A stretch of DNA of 39,561 bases, from the NCBI GenBank assembly GCA_003225495.1, contig QIAJ01000108.1, positions 1 to 39,561 of the forward strand, written 5' to 3'. Under the pieces are notes generated by a model. It was not told the DNA's origin. It worked only from the letters and a program-made list of their open reading frames with translations, and made no database searches. The position numbers and the translations under genes were made by a program. Of the stretch, positions 8,558 to 17,354 are shown piece by piece; the first letter of the stretch is position 1; every line of letters starts with the position of its first letter. The stretch comes from Acidobacteriota bacterium. GTDB taxonomy: Bacteria; Acidobacteriota; Terriglobia; Terriglobales; Acidobacteriaceae.

Positions 8558-11500
8558 ATGCTTACTCGTATCTCAAGAACTGCAAAATTTCAGGTTGTAT
8601 TTGCCCTGCTCGTTTTGTCATTCGCCTTTACGCTAGCCAGCCCCCTCCAGGCGCAGACTTTCCAAACCGTTCCAGCGCTGGCGTTCACGAAAGCGTTCGC
8701 GGGCGCCGAGCCACTCCCGCAAGTCTTGACGATCGCGTATAGCGACCAAACCACCGTTCGTTTCAGCGTGGCTGCCTCGACGAATACCGGGGGAAACTGG
8801 TTGAGCACTTCTCCCACCGGGTCCGGCTGTTGCTTCACGCCGCTGGCGGTTCAGGTGAACGTTACGGCAGGCAATCTCGCGGCGGGTACTTATACCGGGC
8901 AAGTTGTGATCACGAATTTCAGCAACGGCAGCATCAAAATGACGATTCCTGTGACGCTGACGGTTGCGGCCTCGGGAGCGACCTTCTTCGACGATTTGCC
9001 TGGCAAACTGAGCTACTCGTTCAAAACTGGCGGGGCTGCGACTCCGCAAACGATTCAGATCCGCAACGGCGGTTCAGGCTCGCTCAACTGGACTGTAACA
9101 GCCAGCACCGGTGCAGGGGGAAATTGGTTATCGGCTTCCGCTGCGAGTGGCACAGCGCCATCGAATATCACGATCAGCATCAACAAGGCCAACCTGCCGG
9201 GTGGAGGAGCCACCAACGGCACATTCGTAGGCCAATTGCTCTTCCAGACATCCGGGGACAGCATCACCATTCCGGTTGCTGTACAAGTCGGACCCACCGT
9301 GTTCGAGCAGATCAATCCTCTCGATTTCACAATGCCGTTTGCGGGTGCGAATGCACTGACGCAGGTCCTGAACGTCGCCATGAACGACAACTCCACCATC
9401 CGTTACTCAGCGGCGGTGGCGACGGCAAAGGGCGGTAACTGGTTAGCGATCACTCCAACAGGCGCGGGCTGCTGTTTCACTCCGCTGGCCCATACCGTCA
9501 GCATCAACGCGACCACGCTCGCCGCGGGCGCCTACACAGGAGAAATTATCCTCACGGAATTCGCGAATCCTGGGCGCTCGATGGTCGTCCCGGTGACGCT
9601 CACCGTTCTTTCGTCGGGCAACTTCTTTGCAGACCTTCCCGGTCAGCTCAGCTTCTCGATGGTCACGAATGGAACGAAAATCACGCCGCAGACCGTGCAA
9701 GTCACAAACGCAGGCTCGGGCACGTTGAACTGGACGCTCGCGGCCAGCACTGCCGACGGCGGCAACTGGTTAAGTGGAACTCCGGCCAGCGGAGCTGCTC
9801 CGTCGGCGGTATCAGTTGCAGTGAATGTCAGCCAACTGCCCGGAGGCGGAGCTGTCGCGGGCACTTACGTTGGGCAGTTAGTTTTGCAAACGACCGGGGA
9901 CGCGACGACCATTCCCGTCAGCGTCACCGTGGGAACCGCACCGTTTATCCAGACGAACCCGATCAATTTCACGATGCCGTTCGGCGGAGCCAGTCCGCTG
10001 CCGCAGGTTCTGGATATTGCCACGATCAACAATTCGACGATCCGCTTTAGCGGATCAGTTGCCACATCCAAAGGTGGAAACTGGCTGTCGATTACTCCCA
10101 CAGGCGCCGGATGTTGCTTTACGCTACTCGCAGTTACTGCCAGCGTAATTAACGCCAGCAGTTTGGCGGCTGGCAATTACACAGGAGAAATCATCTTCTC
10201 GGAATTTGCGAATCCCGGAAGGTCGATGGTTGTGCCTGTGAACCTGACAATCCTGTCGGCGGGCGCATTCTTCGCCGATCTTCCTGGCGAGCTGACCTTC
10301 TCATTCGCCACTGGAGGCCATGCTACGTCGCAGATCTTCCAGGTCGGCAATGGGGGCACCGGCACTTTGAACTGGACTCTTTCCACGACCACGGCCGATG
10401 GCGGGACATGGCTGAGCGCGACTCCGCTGAGCGGCACCGCACCTTCCAGGGTCAGCGTCTCAGTGGACGCAACGCAGCTACCCGGAGGGGGAGCGCTGGC
10501 AGGGACATTCCTCGGCCAGGTCGTCCTGCAGACCGCTGGCGACGTGACCACCATCCCGGTGAGCGTCACGGTGGGCAATTCGGCTTTCACGCAAGTGAAC
10601 CCATTGGCCTTCACGATGCCGTTTGGCGGAGCGAATCCTCTGCCGCAAACCCTCACGGTCGCGACCGCCGACAATTCGACGCTTCGCTTCAGCGTGACGG
10701 CAGTCACGGGGAAGGGCGGCAATTGGCTCGTCACTTCGCCGACAGGCGCTGGATGCTGCTTCACGCCGCTACCGGTTGCGGTCAGCGTAAATGCGAGCGC
10801 ACTCGCCGCCGGAGTCTATACCGGTGAAATCATCCTGACTGAATTCGCGAATCCAGGCCGCTCGATGACGGTCCCCGTGAGCCTTACGGTGGCAGCGTCG
10901 GGCGCATTCTTCGACAACCTGCCGGGACAGATGAACTTCTCCATGAAAGCCGGAGGAAAAGTGTCGCCCCAGACGATGCAGATCGGCAACGGCGGAACGG
11001 GCAAATTGTCCTGGACACTGACGCCGACTACTGCCGATGGCGGCGCATGGCTGGTCCCCACTCCGCTTCTGGGATCTACGACTCCGAAGACGGTAACGGT
11101 AAAAATTAACGCGACATTGTTGCCAGGGGCCGGACACATCCCTGGAAACTATATCGGCCAATTGCTGCTGCAGTCGGCGGGTAGCACGGCAACGATCGGA
11201 GTCTTGGTCACGGTCGGCACGGCGGACTTTGAGCAGATCAACTCTCTCAACTTCGTGATGCCGGTGGGCGGAGCGAATCCGCTTCCGCAGGTGATCACGG
11301 CCGCTGCGATCGACAATTCCGCTCTGCGCTTTAGCGCGAGTACCGCTACGGCGAAGGGTGGCAACTGGCTCCAGATTTCGACGTCGGGCGCGGGCTGCTG
11401 CTTCACTCCGTTCCCGTTGCGAGTATCGATTACGGGCGGCGCGTTGCCGGCCGGAGTCTATACCGGAGAAGTTAATCTCTATCAGTTCGCAAATCCTGGT

Positions 11501-12181
11501 ACTTCGACGACGATTCCGGTGACGCTTACCGTCATTGCTGCGAGCAAGCCGTTCTTCGACAATCTGCCCGGCCAAGTGAGCTTCTCGTTCAAGCCGAGCG
11601 CGACCAATCCACCTTCACAGACAATCCAGGTGCGTAATGCTGGAGCGGGAACAATGAACTGGACAGTCTCGAAGAGCACGGCCGACTTCGGTACCTGGCT
11701 CAGCGTTCTGCCAGTCAAGGGGACCAATACCGGCAGTTACGTCGTCAAGGTCATTAACAGCAAGCTGCCTGGAAAGGGCTTGGTCGCAGGCACTTTCATA
11801 GGACAGCAAATTGTGAAGACGAAGACCGGCAACGTCACTATTCCCACGGTTGTGACGGTCGGAGATCCAGTCTTCGTGCAGCCGGCTGAAGTTGATTTCA
11901 GCACGCACGTCGGGGTGAATCCGGCGCCGCAGGCAGTGGCCATCAACAGCACAGGCACGGCACTGCGGTTTACTCCCTCGGCAGCGTCGGCGCATGGCGG
12001 CAGCTGGCTGAGCGTCACTCCGAATGGCAATGGCTGTTGCTTCACGCCAACAAATGTGAGTTTCAGCGTGAACGCCAGCGGACTTGCGGCCGGAAGCTAT
12101 ACGGGAGAAGTCAACATCATCGAATTCGCGAATCCCGCCAAGTCGATGACGGTTCAAGTCAACCTGACGGTTCTGCCGTAA
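8558..12181 (+). CDS. secreted protein of 11 alternating BACON-like domains
   Basis: A 1207-residue exported protein. Residues 1-33 are a signal peptide (FQVVFALLVLSFAFTLASPLQA-Q). The rest is eleven Ig-like beta domains of about 105-110 residues in strict order A-B-A-B-A-B-A-B-A-B-A. All carry GGNWL(S) or a close variant and end in a PVTLTV or PVSVTVG strand, as in BACON/choice-of-anchor repeats. A domains share SPTGAGCCFTP with adjacent cysteines, then LAAGxYTGEIxxxEFANPGRSM. B domains lack cysteine, begin FFxDLPGxLxFSF and carry LPGGGxxxGTFxGQ. There is no membrane anchor, sorting signal or catalytic domain. A role in adhesion or glycan binding is inference. The start at 8558 is chosen for its GGAG; 8546 is also in frame. 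A terminator follows, so the gene stands alone. Confidence 0.85.
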   Translation: MLTRISRTAKFQVVFALLVLSFAFTLASPLQAQTFQTVPALAFTKAFAGAEPLPQVLTIAYSDQTTVRFSVAASTNTGGNWLSTSPTGSGCCFTPLAVQVNVTAGNLAAGTYTGQVVITNFSNGSIKMTIPVTLTVAASGATFFDDLPGKLSYSFKTGGAATPQTIQIRNGGSGSLNWTVTASTGAGGNWLSASAASGTAPSNITISINKANLPGGGATNGTFVGQLLFQTSGDSITIPVAVQVGPTVFEQINPLDFTMPFAGANALTQVLNVAMNDNSTIRYSAAVATAKGGNWLAITPTGAGCCFTPLAHTVSINATTLAAGAYTGEIILTEFANPGRSMVVPVTLTVLSSGNFFADLPGQLSFSMVTNGTKITPQTVQVTNAGSGTLNWTLAASTADGGNWLSGTPASGAAPSAVSVAVNVSQLPGGGAVAGTYVGQLVLQTTGDATTIPVSVTVGTAPFIQTNPINFTMPFGGASPLPQVLDIATINNSTIRFSGSVATSKGGNWLSITPTGAGCCFTLLAVTASVINASSLAAGNYTGEIIFSEFANPGRSMVVPVNLTILSAGAFFADLPGELTFSFATGGHATSQIFQVGNGGTGTLNWTLSTTTADGGTWLSATPLSGTAPSRVSVSVDATQLPGGGALAGTFLGQVVLQTAGDVTTIPVSVTVGNSAFTQVNPLAFTMPFGGANPLPQTLTVATADNSTLRFSVTAVTGKGGNWLVTSPTGAGCCFTPLPVAVSVNASALAAGVYTGEIILTEFANPGRSMTVPVSLTVAASGAFFDNLPGQMNFSMKAGGKVSPQTMQIGNGGTGKLSWTLTPTTADGGAWLVPTPLLGSTTPKTVTVKINATLLPGAGHIPGNYIGQLLLQSAGSTATIGVLVTVGTADFEQINSLNFVMPVGGANPLPQVITAAAIDNSALRFSASTATAKGGNWLQISTSGAGCCFTPFPLRVSITGGALPAGVYTGEVNLYQFANPGTSTTIPVTLTVIAASKPFFDNLPGQVSFSFKPSATNPPSQTIQVRNAGAGTMNWTVSKSTADFGTWLSVLPVKGTNTGSYVVKVINSKLPGKGLVAGTFIGQQIVKTKTGNVTIPTVVTVGDPVFVQPAEVDFSTHVGVNPAPQAVAINSTGTALRFTPSAASAHGGSWLSVTPNGNGCCFTPTNVSFSVNASGLAAGSYTGEVNIIEFANPAKSMTVQVNLTVLP

Positions 12182-12259
12182 GGAACTGAGACGCACGCAC
12201 CCGGGGCTTAACCGAATGAGCGGTGAAGCCCGGGGATCAAATTTCCTGGAAGAAGTCTG

Positions 12260-12293
12260 ACGGCCGAGCGGAGTGCTCGGCCGTTAGATTTTT
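12260..12293 (+). terminator. rho-independent terminator after the giant gene
   Basis: A perfect 10-bp stem ACGGCCGAGC / GCTCGGCCGT with loop GGAGT is followed by TAGATTTTT. A second imperfect GC-rich hairpin (around 12200-12235, GGGGCTTAACCG against CGGTGAAGCCCG) lies between it and the stop codon. Confidence 0.88.
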
Positions 12294-12335
12294 CGGGTGT
12301 GAATCAGATCCGCAGTCAAGAAGCCCTCAGCGACG

Positions 12336-12686
12336 CTACACGCTTACAGAACGGGCCCAGGCAGCGGTAGCTTCCAGATGATCTTTTTCGGCCTGTAGAC
12401 GGCAGCGCTCGGTGAGAAGTTGGGCGTGAAAAGAGGGAAGTAGGTAGAGCAACTTTTGTAGACGCTGGCGGTAGCCCTCGAGTTCATCAGCCATATCTTC
12501 CCGGGCGTCGTTACCGCTACCGGCGCGCAGCCATTCCCCTGCCTGTACGACTTCAGCCAGCAGTGTGGCCATATGCGCGGGGGTTACAGAAAGTGTCTTT
12601 TGGCCCGGACTCAAAATCTCTATAAGAGACTCGAGCTTTTGATTGGTCTCTCTGAATCCCTGAAGAGAAAAAACTACGCCTTCCAT
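12336..12686 (-). CDS. FliT/FlgN-like flagellar chaperone candidate
   Basis: A 116-residue, mostly helical protein with no signal or membrane segment. Its C-terminus (LLPSFHAQLLTERCRLQAEKDHLEATAAWARS) resembles the amphipathic end of FliT/FlgN-type export chaperones, but I cannot assign it firmly. The gene is last in the leftward flagellar operon and its start overlaps the fliS end by 13 nt, so translation is probably coupled to fliS. In many genomes the gene after fliS is fliT, which caps FliD before export. That positional argument is the main support. Confidence 0.55.
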   Translation of the reverse strand: MEGVVFSLQGFRETNQKLESLIEILSPGQKTLSVTPAHMATLLAEVVQAGEWLRAGSGNDAREDMADELEGYRQRLQKLLYLLPSFHAQLLTERCRLQAEKDHLEATAAWARSVSV

Positions 12687-13132
12687 GCAGAAACCCTCTC
12701 CGGATCATCGTCACCCTGATCGTAGCGAGCGGGCGGTGCGACGGATACGCCTTGAGGATCGCGCGCAGGTTGCTTTCGCCTTACTTCCAGCCACGCTTCG
12801 CGCAGGCCGACAATATGCTGGGACTGCTTCTCAATCAGCGCCGGCGAACCCTCGATGACGGCGCGCAGCAGATTGTCTCGCGTCAGGTTGTAGAAAGTTT
12901 CGAGGTTCAGAGCTACTTCGCCGCCGCTTCCAAGATTGAGCGTGCCCTGTAATTGTCCGAGCACAAGGAGAGCATGATCGATTTCATTGGCACGGCGCGG
13001 GATATCCTTTTTCTCGAAGGCATCGAGCGCGCGATGCAAGTCCCGTAAGAGCTGATCGTGAAGCAGAACAATCAAATGGACCGGGTCATCGTCGGCGAGC
13101 GCCGCTTCGCGATAGGCCTGAAGCGCGTCCAT
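12674..13132 (-). CDS. fliS: flagellar export chaperone FliS
   Basis: A 152-residue FliS, which binds the flagellin C-terminus and prevents premature polymerisation in the cytoplasm. Recognisable stretches are AYREAALADDDPVHLIVLLHDQLLRDLHRAL, DIPRRANEIDHALLVLGQLQGTLNL and GGEVALNLETFYNLTRDNLLRA, in family order. The C-terminal 25 residues (RKQPARDPQGVSVAPPARYDQGDDDPE) are an extra polar tail. It begins 2 nt after the fliD stop and overlaps the following chaperone-like gene, consistent with one operon. Confidence 0.92.
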   Translation of the reverse strand: MDALQAYREAALADDDPVHLIVLLHDQLLRDLHRALDAFEKKDIPRRANEIDHALLVLGQLQGTLNLGSGGEVALNLETFYNLTRDNLLRAVIEGSPALIEKQSQHIVGLREAWLEVRRKQPARDPQGVSVAPPARYDQGDDDPERVSAWKA

Positions 13133-13134
13133 GG

Positions 13135-14475
13135 CTATTTCAGGCTGCCGAGCTGACCGGTGATCTGCGCGAGGATCAAGGGATACTGGCGCAGCATGGC
13201 ATCCACCTGGCTGTACTGATTGATGAGGAACTGGCGGCGGTCAACCAAACGATCTTCGAGGCTGTTGATCTGCCGGGCAAGGTTCTGCTGGTTGGCGACG
13301 TTTTCGGCGAGATTGAGACTCAATGCGCCGGAGGTTGGACTCGTGAGCGCGGTCAGATCGCTACTGAAGTGATCTCCAAAGCTGCCGCTGACACCAGACT
13401 GAAAGAACGTCTTGACGTCGTTGAACTGCGTGCTCAGGGCGGTGCTCAGTTTGCTGTTGTCAACGCTGAGCGTGCCGTCGTTCTGAAGGTCAATTCCGAT
13501 GGACGCGAGGTTGACCACTCCGTTGTTGCCGGTGATGGAAAAGGCCACGTCCGAGAGCAGCGAGCCCTGCAGAGAGCGCAAGACGCTATTGCTGGCGAGC
13601 GGCCCGGCGGCGCTATTTGCACCTGCTTTGAATTGCGAGTTGACGCTGCCGATGACTGAGTTGTAGGCAGAAACGAAGTCGTTGATTGCTTGGGTAATTG
13701 CGGCGGTATCGGGGCCAACGGAGATCGTGATGGGAGTGTCCGGGCTGGCTGCGAGCAGATTGAGAGTAACGCCCGGCACGGGAGAAGAGACAGTGTTGGT
13801 GGTGCTGCTGAGTGGAACGGCGTCGAGGCTGAAGCCGGCATTGATTCCATCGGCGGATTTATGAAAGACGAGGCCGGTGTTATTGAGCGTGACCCCCAAG
13901 TCTCCGGGAAGACCGCTGGTGGTGCTCACCAAAGCAAGGCGGGCGCCGCTGGAATCATTGATGACGCTGGCCTTCACTCCATAGTTGTGTGCGTTGATGT
14001 AGGTGGAGAGCTTGTCGAGCGTGTCGTTGCTGGAGTCGATGGTGATGAGATTGGTGCCCTGTCCTCCAGAAAGCGTTAACGTTCCATGCGCCAGCGCGGT
14101 GGAACTGTCGGTCACTGGGTCGGTGTAGTAAGAAGACACCGTAGCCAGGTGATCGATCACCAGCGTATGAACGCCAGCGGCGGCATTCGACTGAGCGCTC
14201 ACGGTGGCGAGGCCGGGCAGCGATGACGTGGCTAACTGTGATGAGAACACTCCGGTGAGATCGCTGAGAGCTAGAACCTTAGCCTTGAGCGCATTTACCC
14301 CGCTGCTCAATGAATTCAAGGACGAAGTTTGCGCTGCCAGGGCTAACTGCTGCTGCTGCCAGATACGTTCCGGCGCCTGCTCGGTAAAAATGATCTGATC
14401 AACTATCGAGGTTACATCGATGCCGGCCCCCTGAGTCGCGGAGGTCTGACTGAGATTGATACCGGAGCTTCCCAT
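13135..14475 (-). CDS. fliD: flagellar filament cap protein FliD
   Basis: A 446-residue hook-associated protein 2, which caps the filament and assembles flagellin subunits outside the cell. The N-terminal FliD_N region reads GIDVTSIVDQIIFTEQAPERIWQQQQLALAAQTSSLNSLSSGVNALKAKV. The C-terminal FliD_C region includes SVDNSKLSTALSTQFNDVKTFFQ and the terminal coiled coil NLARQINSLEDRLVDRRQFLINQYSQVDAMLRQY. The usual terminal coiled coils that pack inside the filament channel are present at both ends. It lies between flaG (18 nt gap) and fliS (2 nt gap). Confidence 0.95.
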   Translation of the reverse strand: MGSSGINLSQTSATQGAGIDVTSIVDQIIFTEQAPERIWQQQQLALAAQTSSLNSLSSGVNALKAKVLALSDLTGVFSSQLATSSLPGLATVSAQSNAAAGVHTLVIDHLATVSSYYTDPVTDSSTALAHGTLTLSGGQGTNLITIDSSNDTLDKLSTYINAHNYGVKASVINDSSGARLALVSTTSGLPGDLGVTLNNTGLVFHKSADGINAGFSLDAVPLSSTTNTVSSPVPGVTLNLLAASPDTPITISVGPDTAAITQAINDFVSAYNSVIGSVNSQFKAGANSAAGPLASNSVLRSLQGSLLSDVAFSITGNNGVVNLASIGIDLQNDGTLSVDNSKLSTALSTQFNDVKTFFQSGVSGSFGDHFSSDLTALTSPTSGALSLNLAENVANQQNLARQINSLEDRLVDRRQFLINQYSQVDAMLRQYPLILAQITGQLGSLK

Positions 14476-14493
14476 AGCTTCTCTCTCGAACTC

Positions 14494-14814
14494 CTACGAC
14501 TGAGTTCTGTCCTTGGACGCGGCCTCTTCGTCGAGCCTTTGACGGATAAACCGGGCAACGCTCAAGACTTGTTCGGGAGGAATCTGCCGCACGACCTCCC
14601 CGCTCTTCTTGTCGGTGAATGTGACGATGACGCCTTCGCTCCCTTTCCACTGCACCCGTACATCCTGGGCAGCTGCCGGCGCCGGTGTTGTGGCGGCGTG
14701 CAGGAGAACTGGCTGAGAGGCTGGCAGTATTTGAAGGCGAGGCTGCACGACGCGCGCTGGTGCAGCATCCGGAACGCGGGACGGTGTGTTCGACAAAATT
14801 GAATTTAGCGGCAT
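14494..14814 (-). CDS. flaG: FlaG-family flagellar protein
   Basis: A 106-residue protein with a Pro/Ala-rich N-terminal half and a C-terminal FlaG domain: VIVTFTDKKSGEVVRQIPPEQVLSVARFIRQRLDEE. FlaG proteins affect filament length and sit next to fliD in many genomes, as here. GGAG lies 8 nt upstream of the start. A terminator between fliC and this gene probably lowers its expression relative to flagellin. Confidence 0.9.
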   Translation of the reverse strand: MPLNSILSNTPSRVPDAAPARVVQPRLQILPASQPVLLHAATTPAPAAAQDVRVQWKGSEGVIVTFTDKKSGEVVRQIPPEQVLSVARFIRQRLDEEAASKDRTQS

Positions 14815-14829
14815 AACCTAACTCCGGTG

Positions 14830-14861
14830 AAAAAACGGAGGCGAGGATTAGCTCGCCTCCG
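14830..14861 (-). terminator. terminator between fliC and flaG
   Basis: Read leftward, a perfect 10-bp stem CGGAGGCGAG / CTCGCCTCCG with a 6-nt loop is followed by TTTTTT. It lies 8 nt after the fliC stop, so most flagellin transcripts should end here, with partial read-through into flaG-fliD-fliS. Confidence 0.9.
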
Positions 14862-14868
14862 AGGTTGG

Positions 14869-16050
14869 TTAACGGAGTAGAGAGAGCACACTCTGTTGCG
14901 TAGTGTTCGCCTGCGCCAGGGCCGAGATACCTGTCTGATTCAGGATGGAGAACTTGGTGAGGTTCGCCACTTCCTGAGCGATATCGGCCGCGCGAATGCC
15001 ATCTTCGGCAGCCGTCAGGTTCTGAGACTGGTTATTGATGACGCTAACAGCGCTCTGAAGGCGGTTGATGGTTGCGCCGAGATTGCCGCGTGTGCCAGCC
15101 ACCGATTGGATGGCATTGTTGATGCTGATCAAGGCTGCCTGGGCCGCAGCCGCCGTGGTCAACCCAGCCGAGCCGGCGCCTCCCGTAAATGTTGCCGCGT
15201 TGCTGAACCCGAAAGTTGCGTCGTCGGTGGTAGAGACGATGGCGTTTCCGCCCGTTCCAGCTACCTTCGCTGTGAAAGTGACTGTCGAACTTCCGGCTGA
15301 CGCACTTGCATCCACGTTGGCAACAGTTCCGGCGCCGTAAGCGACTCCGGCTCCGGCGCTACCGTTGACGGCAGCGGCCAGATTGGCCAGAGTGTCGGCG
15401 GTGGTGGCGCCAATCGCGACCGTGTTCGCAGCGCCCGCGGCCGCAGCGAAGGTGTATGTCTGCGTCCCGATGACAACGACCTTACCTGCGGTTGCGTTGC
15501 CGATCGCGCTGAGTGTGTTGCTGGCATTTGCACCCAGGCCGATGCCTAGTGAACTAACCACCCCCGTGGTCGTCGCCACGATGCTGGTTCCCGTGGTCGT
15601 CGAATCGCTCAGGAAGATGTCTACCGAACTGGCGCTGAAAACCGCCGTTCCGTTGAAGGTGGTGTTGGAACCGATGCGGTCGATTTCAGCCTTGATAGCC
15701 GTAAATTCATTGTCCAGGGCGCCGCGCTGAGCGTTCGAGACAGTGCCGTTGGCGGACTCAGTGGCCAGCGTTACCGCGCGGTTGAGGAGGTTGGTGACCT
15801 GGGCAAGCGCGCCATCGGCGACTTGCAGTTTGCCGGTGCCATCGTTCGCGTTGCGGGACGACTGCGTCAGGGCCGAAATGTTCGCCCTTAACCCGTCGGC
15901 AATAGCCAAGCCGGCTGCGTCATCGGCGCCGCTGTTGATTCTCGAACCAGATGACAAGCGGAAGAGTGTCTTCGACAATCCCGCACCTGTAATTGCCAAC
16001 TGGTTCTGAGCCGCCAGGGACGGAATATTATTCAGGATACTTAAAGCCAT
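14869..16050 (-). CDS. fliC: flagellin
   Basis: A 393-residue flagellin, the filament subunit. The N-terminal D0/D1 region is canonical: NIPSLAAQNQLAITGAGLSKTLFRLSSGSRINSGADDAAGLAIADGLRANI, then NAQRGALDNEFTAIKAEIDRI. The C-terminal D1/D0 region reads GNLGATINRLQSAVSVINNQSQNLTAAEDGIRAADIAQEVANLTK and ends AQANTTQQSVLSLLR. The middle (about residues 150-300) is a low-complexity Ala/Thr/Gly/Val insert forming the exposed D2-like part. AAAGGAG precedes the ATG and a sigma-28 promoter lies about 100 nt upstream. Only one flagellin gene is in the window. Confidence 0.96.
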   Translation of the reverse strand: MALSILNNIPSLAAQNQLAITGAGLSKTLFRLSSGSRINSGADDAAGLAIADGLRANISALTQSSRNANDGTGKLQVADGALAQVTNLLNRAVTLATESANGTVSNAQRGALDNEFTAIKAEIDRIGSNTTFNGTAVFSASSVDIFLSDSTTTGTSIVATTTGVVSSLGIGLGANASNTLSAIGNATAGKVVVIGTQTYTFAAAAGAANTVAIGATTADTLANLAAAVNGSAGAGVAYGAGTVANVDASASAGSSTVTFTAKVAGTGGNAIVSTTDDATFGFSNAATFTGGAGSAGLTTAAAAQAALISINNAIQSVAGTRGNLGATINRLQSAVSVINNQSQNLTAAEDGIRAADIAQEVANLTKFSILNQTGISALAQANTTQQSVLSLLR

Positions 16051-16150
16051 TGTAGGTCTCCTTTTGTTGGTTCCGTTCCTGGAACTGTCCCCGACCCTTC
16101 CCGGGGGCTGTGTTCCCTTCTATTGCGGAACCCTTTTGGTTTCATACTGC

Positions 16151-16177
16151 ACATCGGCAAGGTGCGGACGCGCTTTA
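16151..16177 (-). promoter_or_regulatory. sigma-28 (FliA) promoter of fliC
   Basis: On the minus strand TAAA (16174-16177) is followed after exactly 15 nt by GCCGATGT (16151-16158), matching the sigma-28 consensus TAAA-N15-GCCGATAA at 10 of 12 positions. Transcription would start about 95 nt upstream of the fliC ATG. Confidence 0.85.
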
Positions 16178-16302
16178 TTTCCCCCGGTACTCTCCGACGT
16201 AGTCCTCCCGTAACTACAGCCCGTGCAGTTTCCTGCGAGGAGTCTGCCGATACTCCTGAAAGGAAGCTCGCAAAGCGTCTTCCCGGATGCAATACCAAGC
16301 CA

Positions 16303-16563
16303 ATGATCCAACTCACGCGGCTCAATAGCCAACCGTTATCCCTGAATTCTGACCTGATCAAGTTCGTCGAACAGGCGCCGGACACGGTGATCACGCTCAT
16401 CACCGGAGAAAAAGTTGTGGTGCGTGAGAACGCTCAGGAAGTTCTCAGCCGAGTAGTTCAGTTCCGGCGGGCGGTGCTGCAAGGCGTGATGCTGTGGTGG
16501 GACAACCGCTCTGCACTCGTTCCGGTGATTGAGGGCGAGGATCGCACTGCCGACCAAAAATAG
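16303..16563 (+). CDS. flbD: FlbD-family flagellar protein
   Basis: An 86-residue protein starting MIQLTRLNSQPLSLNSDLIKFVEQAPDTVITLITGEKVVVRENAQEVLSRV, the complete FlbD-family signature (a small protein distinct from the Caulobacter regulator of the same name). The open frame continues upstream to 16123, but those residues are unlike the family and overlap the fliC promoter. It precedes motA by 8 nt and is divergent from fliC. Its molecular role is not established; the context is motor assembly. Confidence 0.9.
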   Translation: MIQLTRLNSQPLSLNSDLIKFVEQAPDTVITLITGEKVVVRENAQEVLSRVVQFRRAVLQGVMLWWDNRSALVPVIEGEDRTADQK

Positions 16564-16571
16564 GAGATCAA

Positions 16572-17354
16572 GTGGACAAGGCAACCCTGGTCGGTATCGT
16601 GCTGGCCGTGGGCGGCATCTTTCTCGGGTTGGTCATTGAGGGTGGCAATGTGGGCCAGGTGATCCAGCCCACAGCTGCCATGATTGTGTTCGGAGGAACT
16701 CTGGGCGCGGTCCTGATTCAGTTTCCAATGGGGGTGGTTCTAAGCGCATTTCGACGGTTGGCAAACGTGTTTCTGGAAGGCGGAGGCAATGCCCGGTCCA
16801 CCATAGAAATGTTAGTGAAATATGCAAATCAGGCGCGACGCGACGGTATCGTTTCACTCGATGCGGATCTCCCCAACGTCCGAGATCCTTTTCTTCGGCG
16901 CTCTCTCATGCTGGCGGTGGACGGAACCGAACCGCAGGAGCTACGCAAAATCATGGAGCTCGAACTGGACAACCAGGAAGAGCAGGACGAGAAAATTCCG
17001 CAGCTCTTCGAGGCGGCTGGGGGATTCTCTCCTACGATCGGCATCATTGGCGCCGTGCTGGGCTTGATTCAGGTGATGCAGCATCTTGACAAGATCGACG
17101 AAGTCGGCAAAGGAATTGCCGTCGCATTCGTGGCGACGATTTATGGGGTGGGCGCAGCGAATCTTTTTCTATTGCCGGCTGCGGGAAAGCTCAAAATTCG
17201 CATCCGCGCAGAACAGATCATACGAGAGATGACGCTGGAAGGCGTGATCTCCATTCTGGAAGGCATGAACCCGCGCATGCTGGAAGAGAAGCTGCTGGGA
17301 TTCCTGGTGTCAGATAAGGAGCCGGTTGCCGTGCCAGAGACTACTAGCGTATGA
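16572..17354 (+). CDS. motA: flagellar motor stator protein MotA
   Basis: A 260-residue inner-membrane stator subunit that couples ion flow to rotor torque. Four membrane segments are visible: TLVGIVLAVGGIFLGLVIEGG, AAMIVFGGTLGAVLIQFPMG, SPTIGIIGAVLGLIQVMQHL and GIAVAFVATIYGVGAANLFLLPAAGKL. A long cytoplasmic loop lies between helices 2 and 3 (about residues 55-145). The start is GTG with AGGAG 6 nt upstream. Its stop overlaps the motB ATG (ATGA), so the two stator subunits are translationally coupled. Whether H+ or Na+ is used cannot be settled by reading. Confidence 0.94.
   Translation: MDKATLVGIVLAVGGIFLGLVIEGGNVGQVIQPTAAMIVFGGTLGAVLIQFPMGVVLSAFRRLANVFLEGGGNARSTIEMLVKYANQARRDGIVSLDADLPNVRDPFLRRSLMLAVDGTEPQELRKIMELELDNQEEQDEKIPQLFEAAGGFSPTIGIIGAVLGLIQVMQHLDKIDEVGKGIAVAFVATIYGVGAANLFLLPAAGKLKIRIRAEQIIREMTLEGVISILEGMNPRMLEEKLLGFLVSDKEPVAVPETTSV

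Noticed and set aside
9055-12196. Long minus-strand ORFs (up to 268 codons) opposite the giant secreted protein
   Set aside because: They mirror the repeat structure of the plus-strand gene, have no recognisable domains or ribosome sites, and are rich in Arg/Ser/Pro as expected of antisense frames in GC-rich coding DNA.
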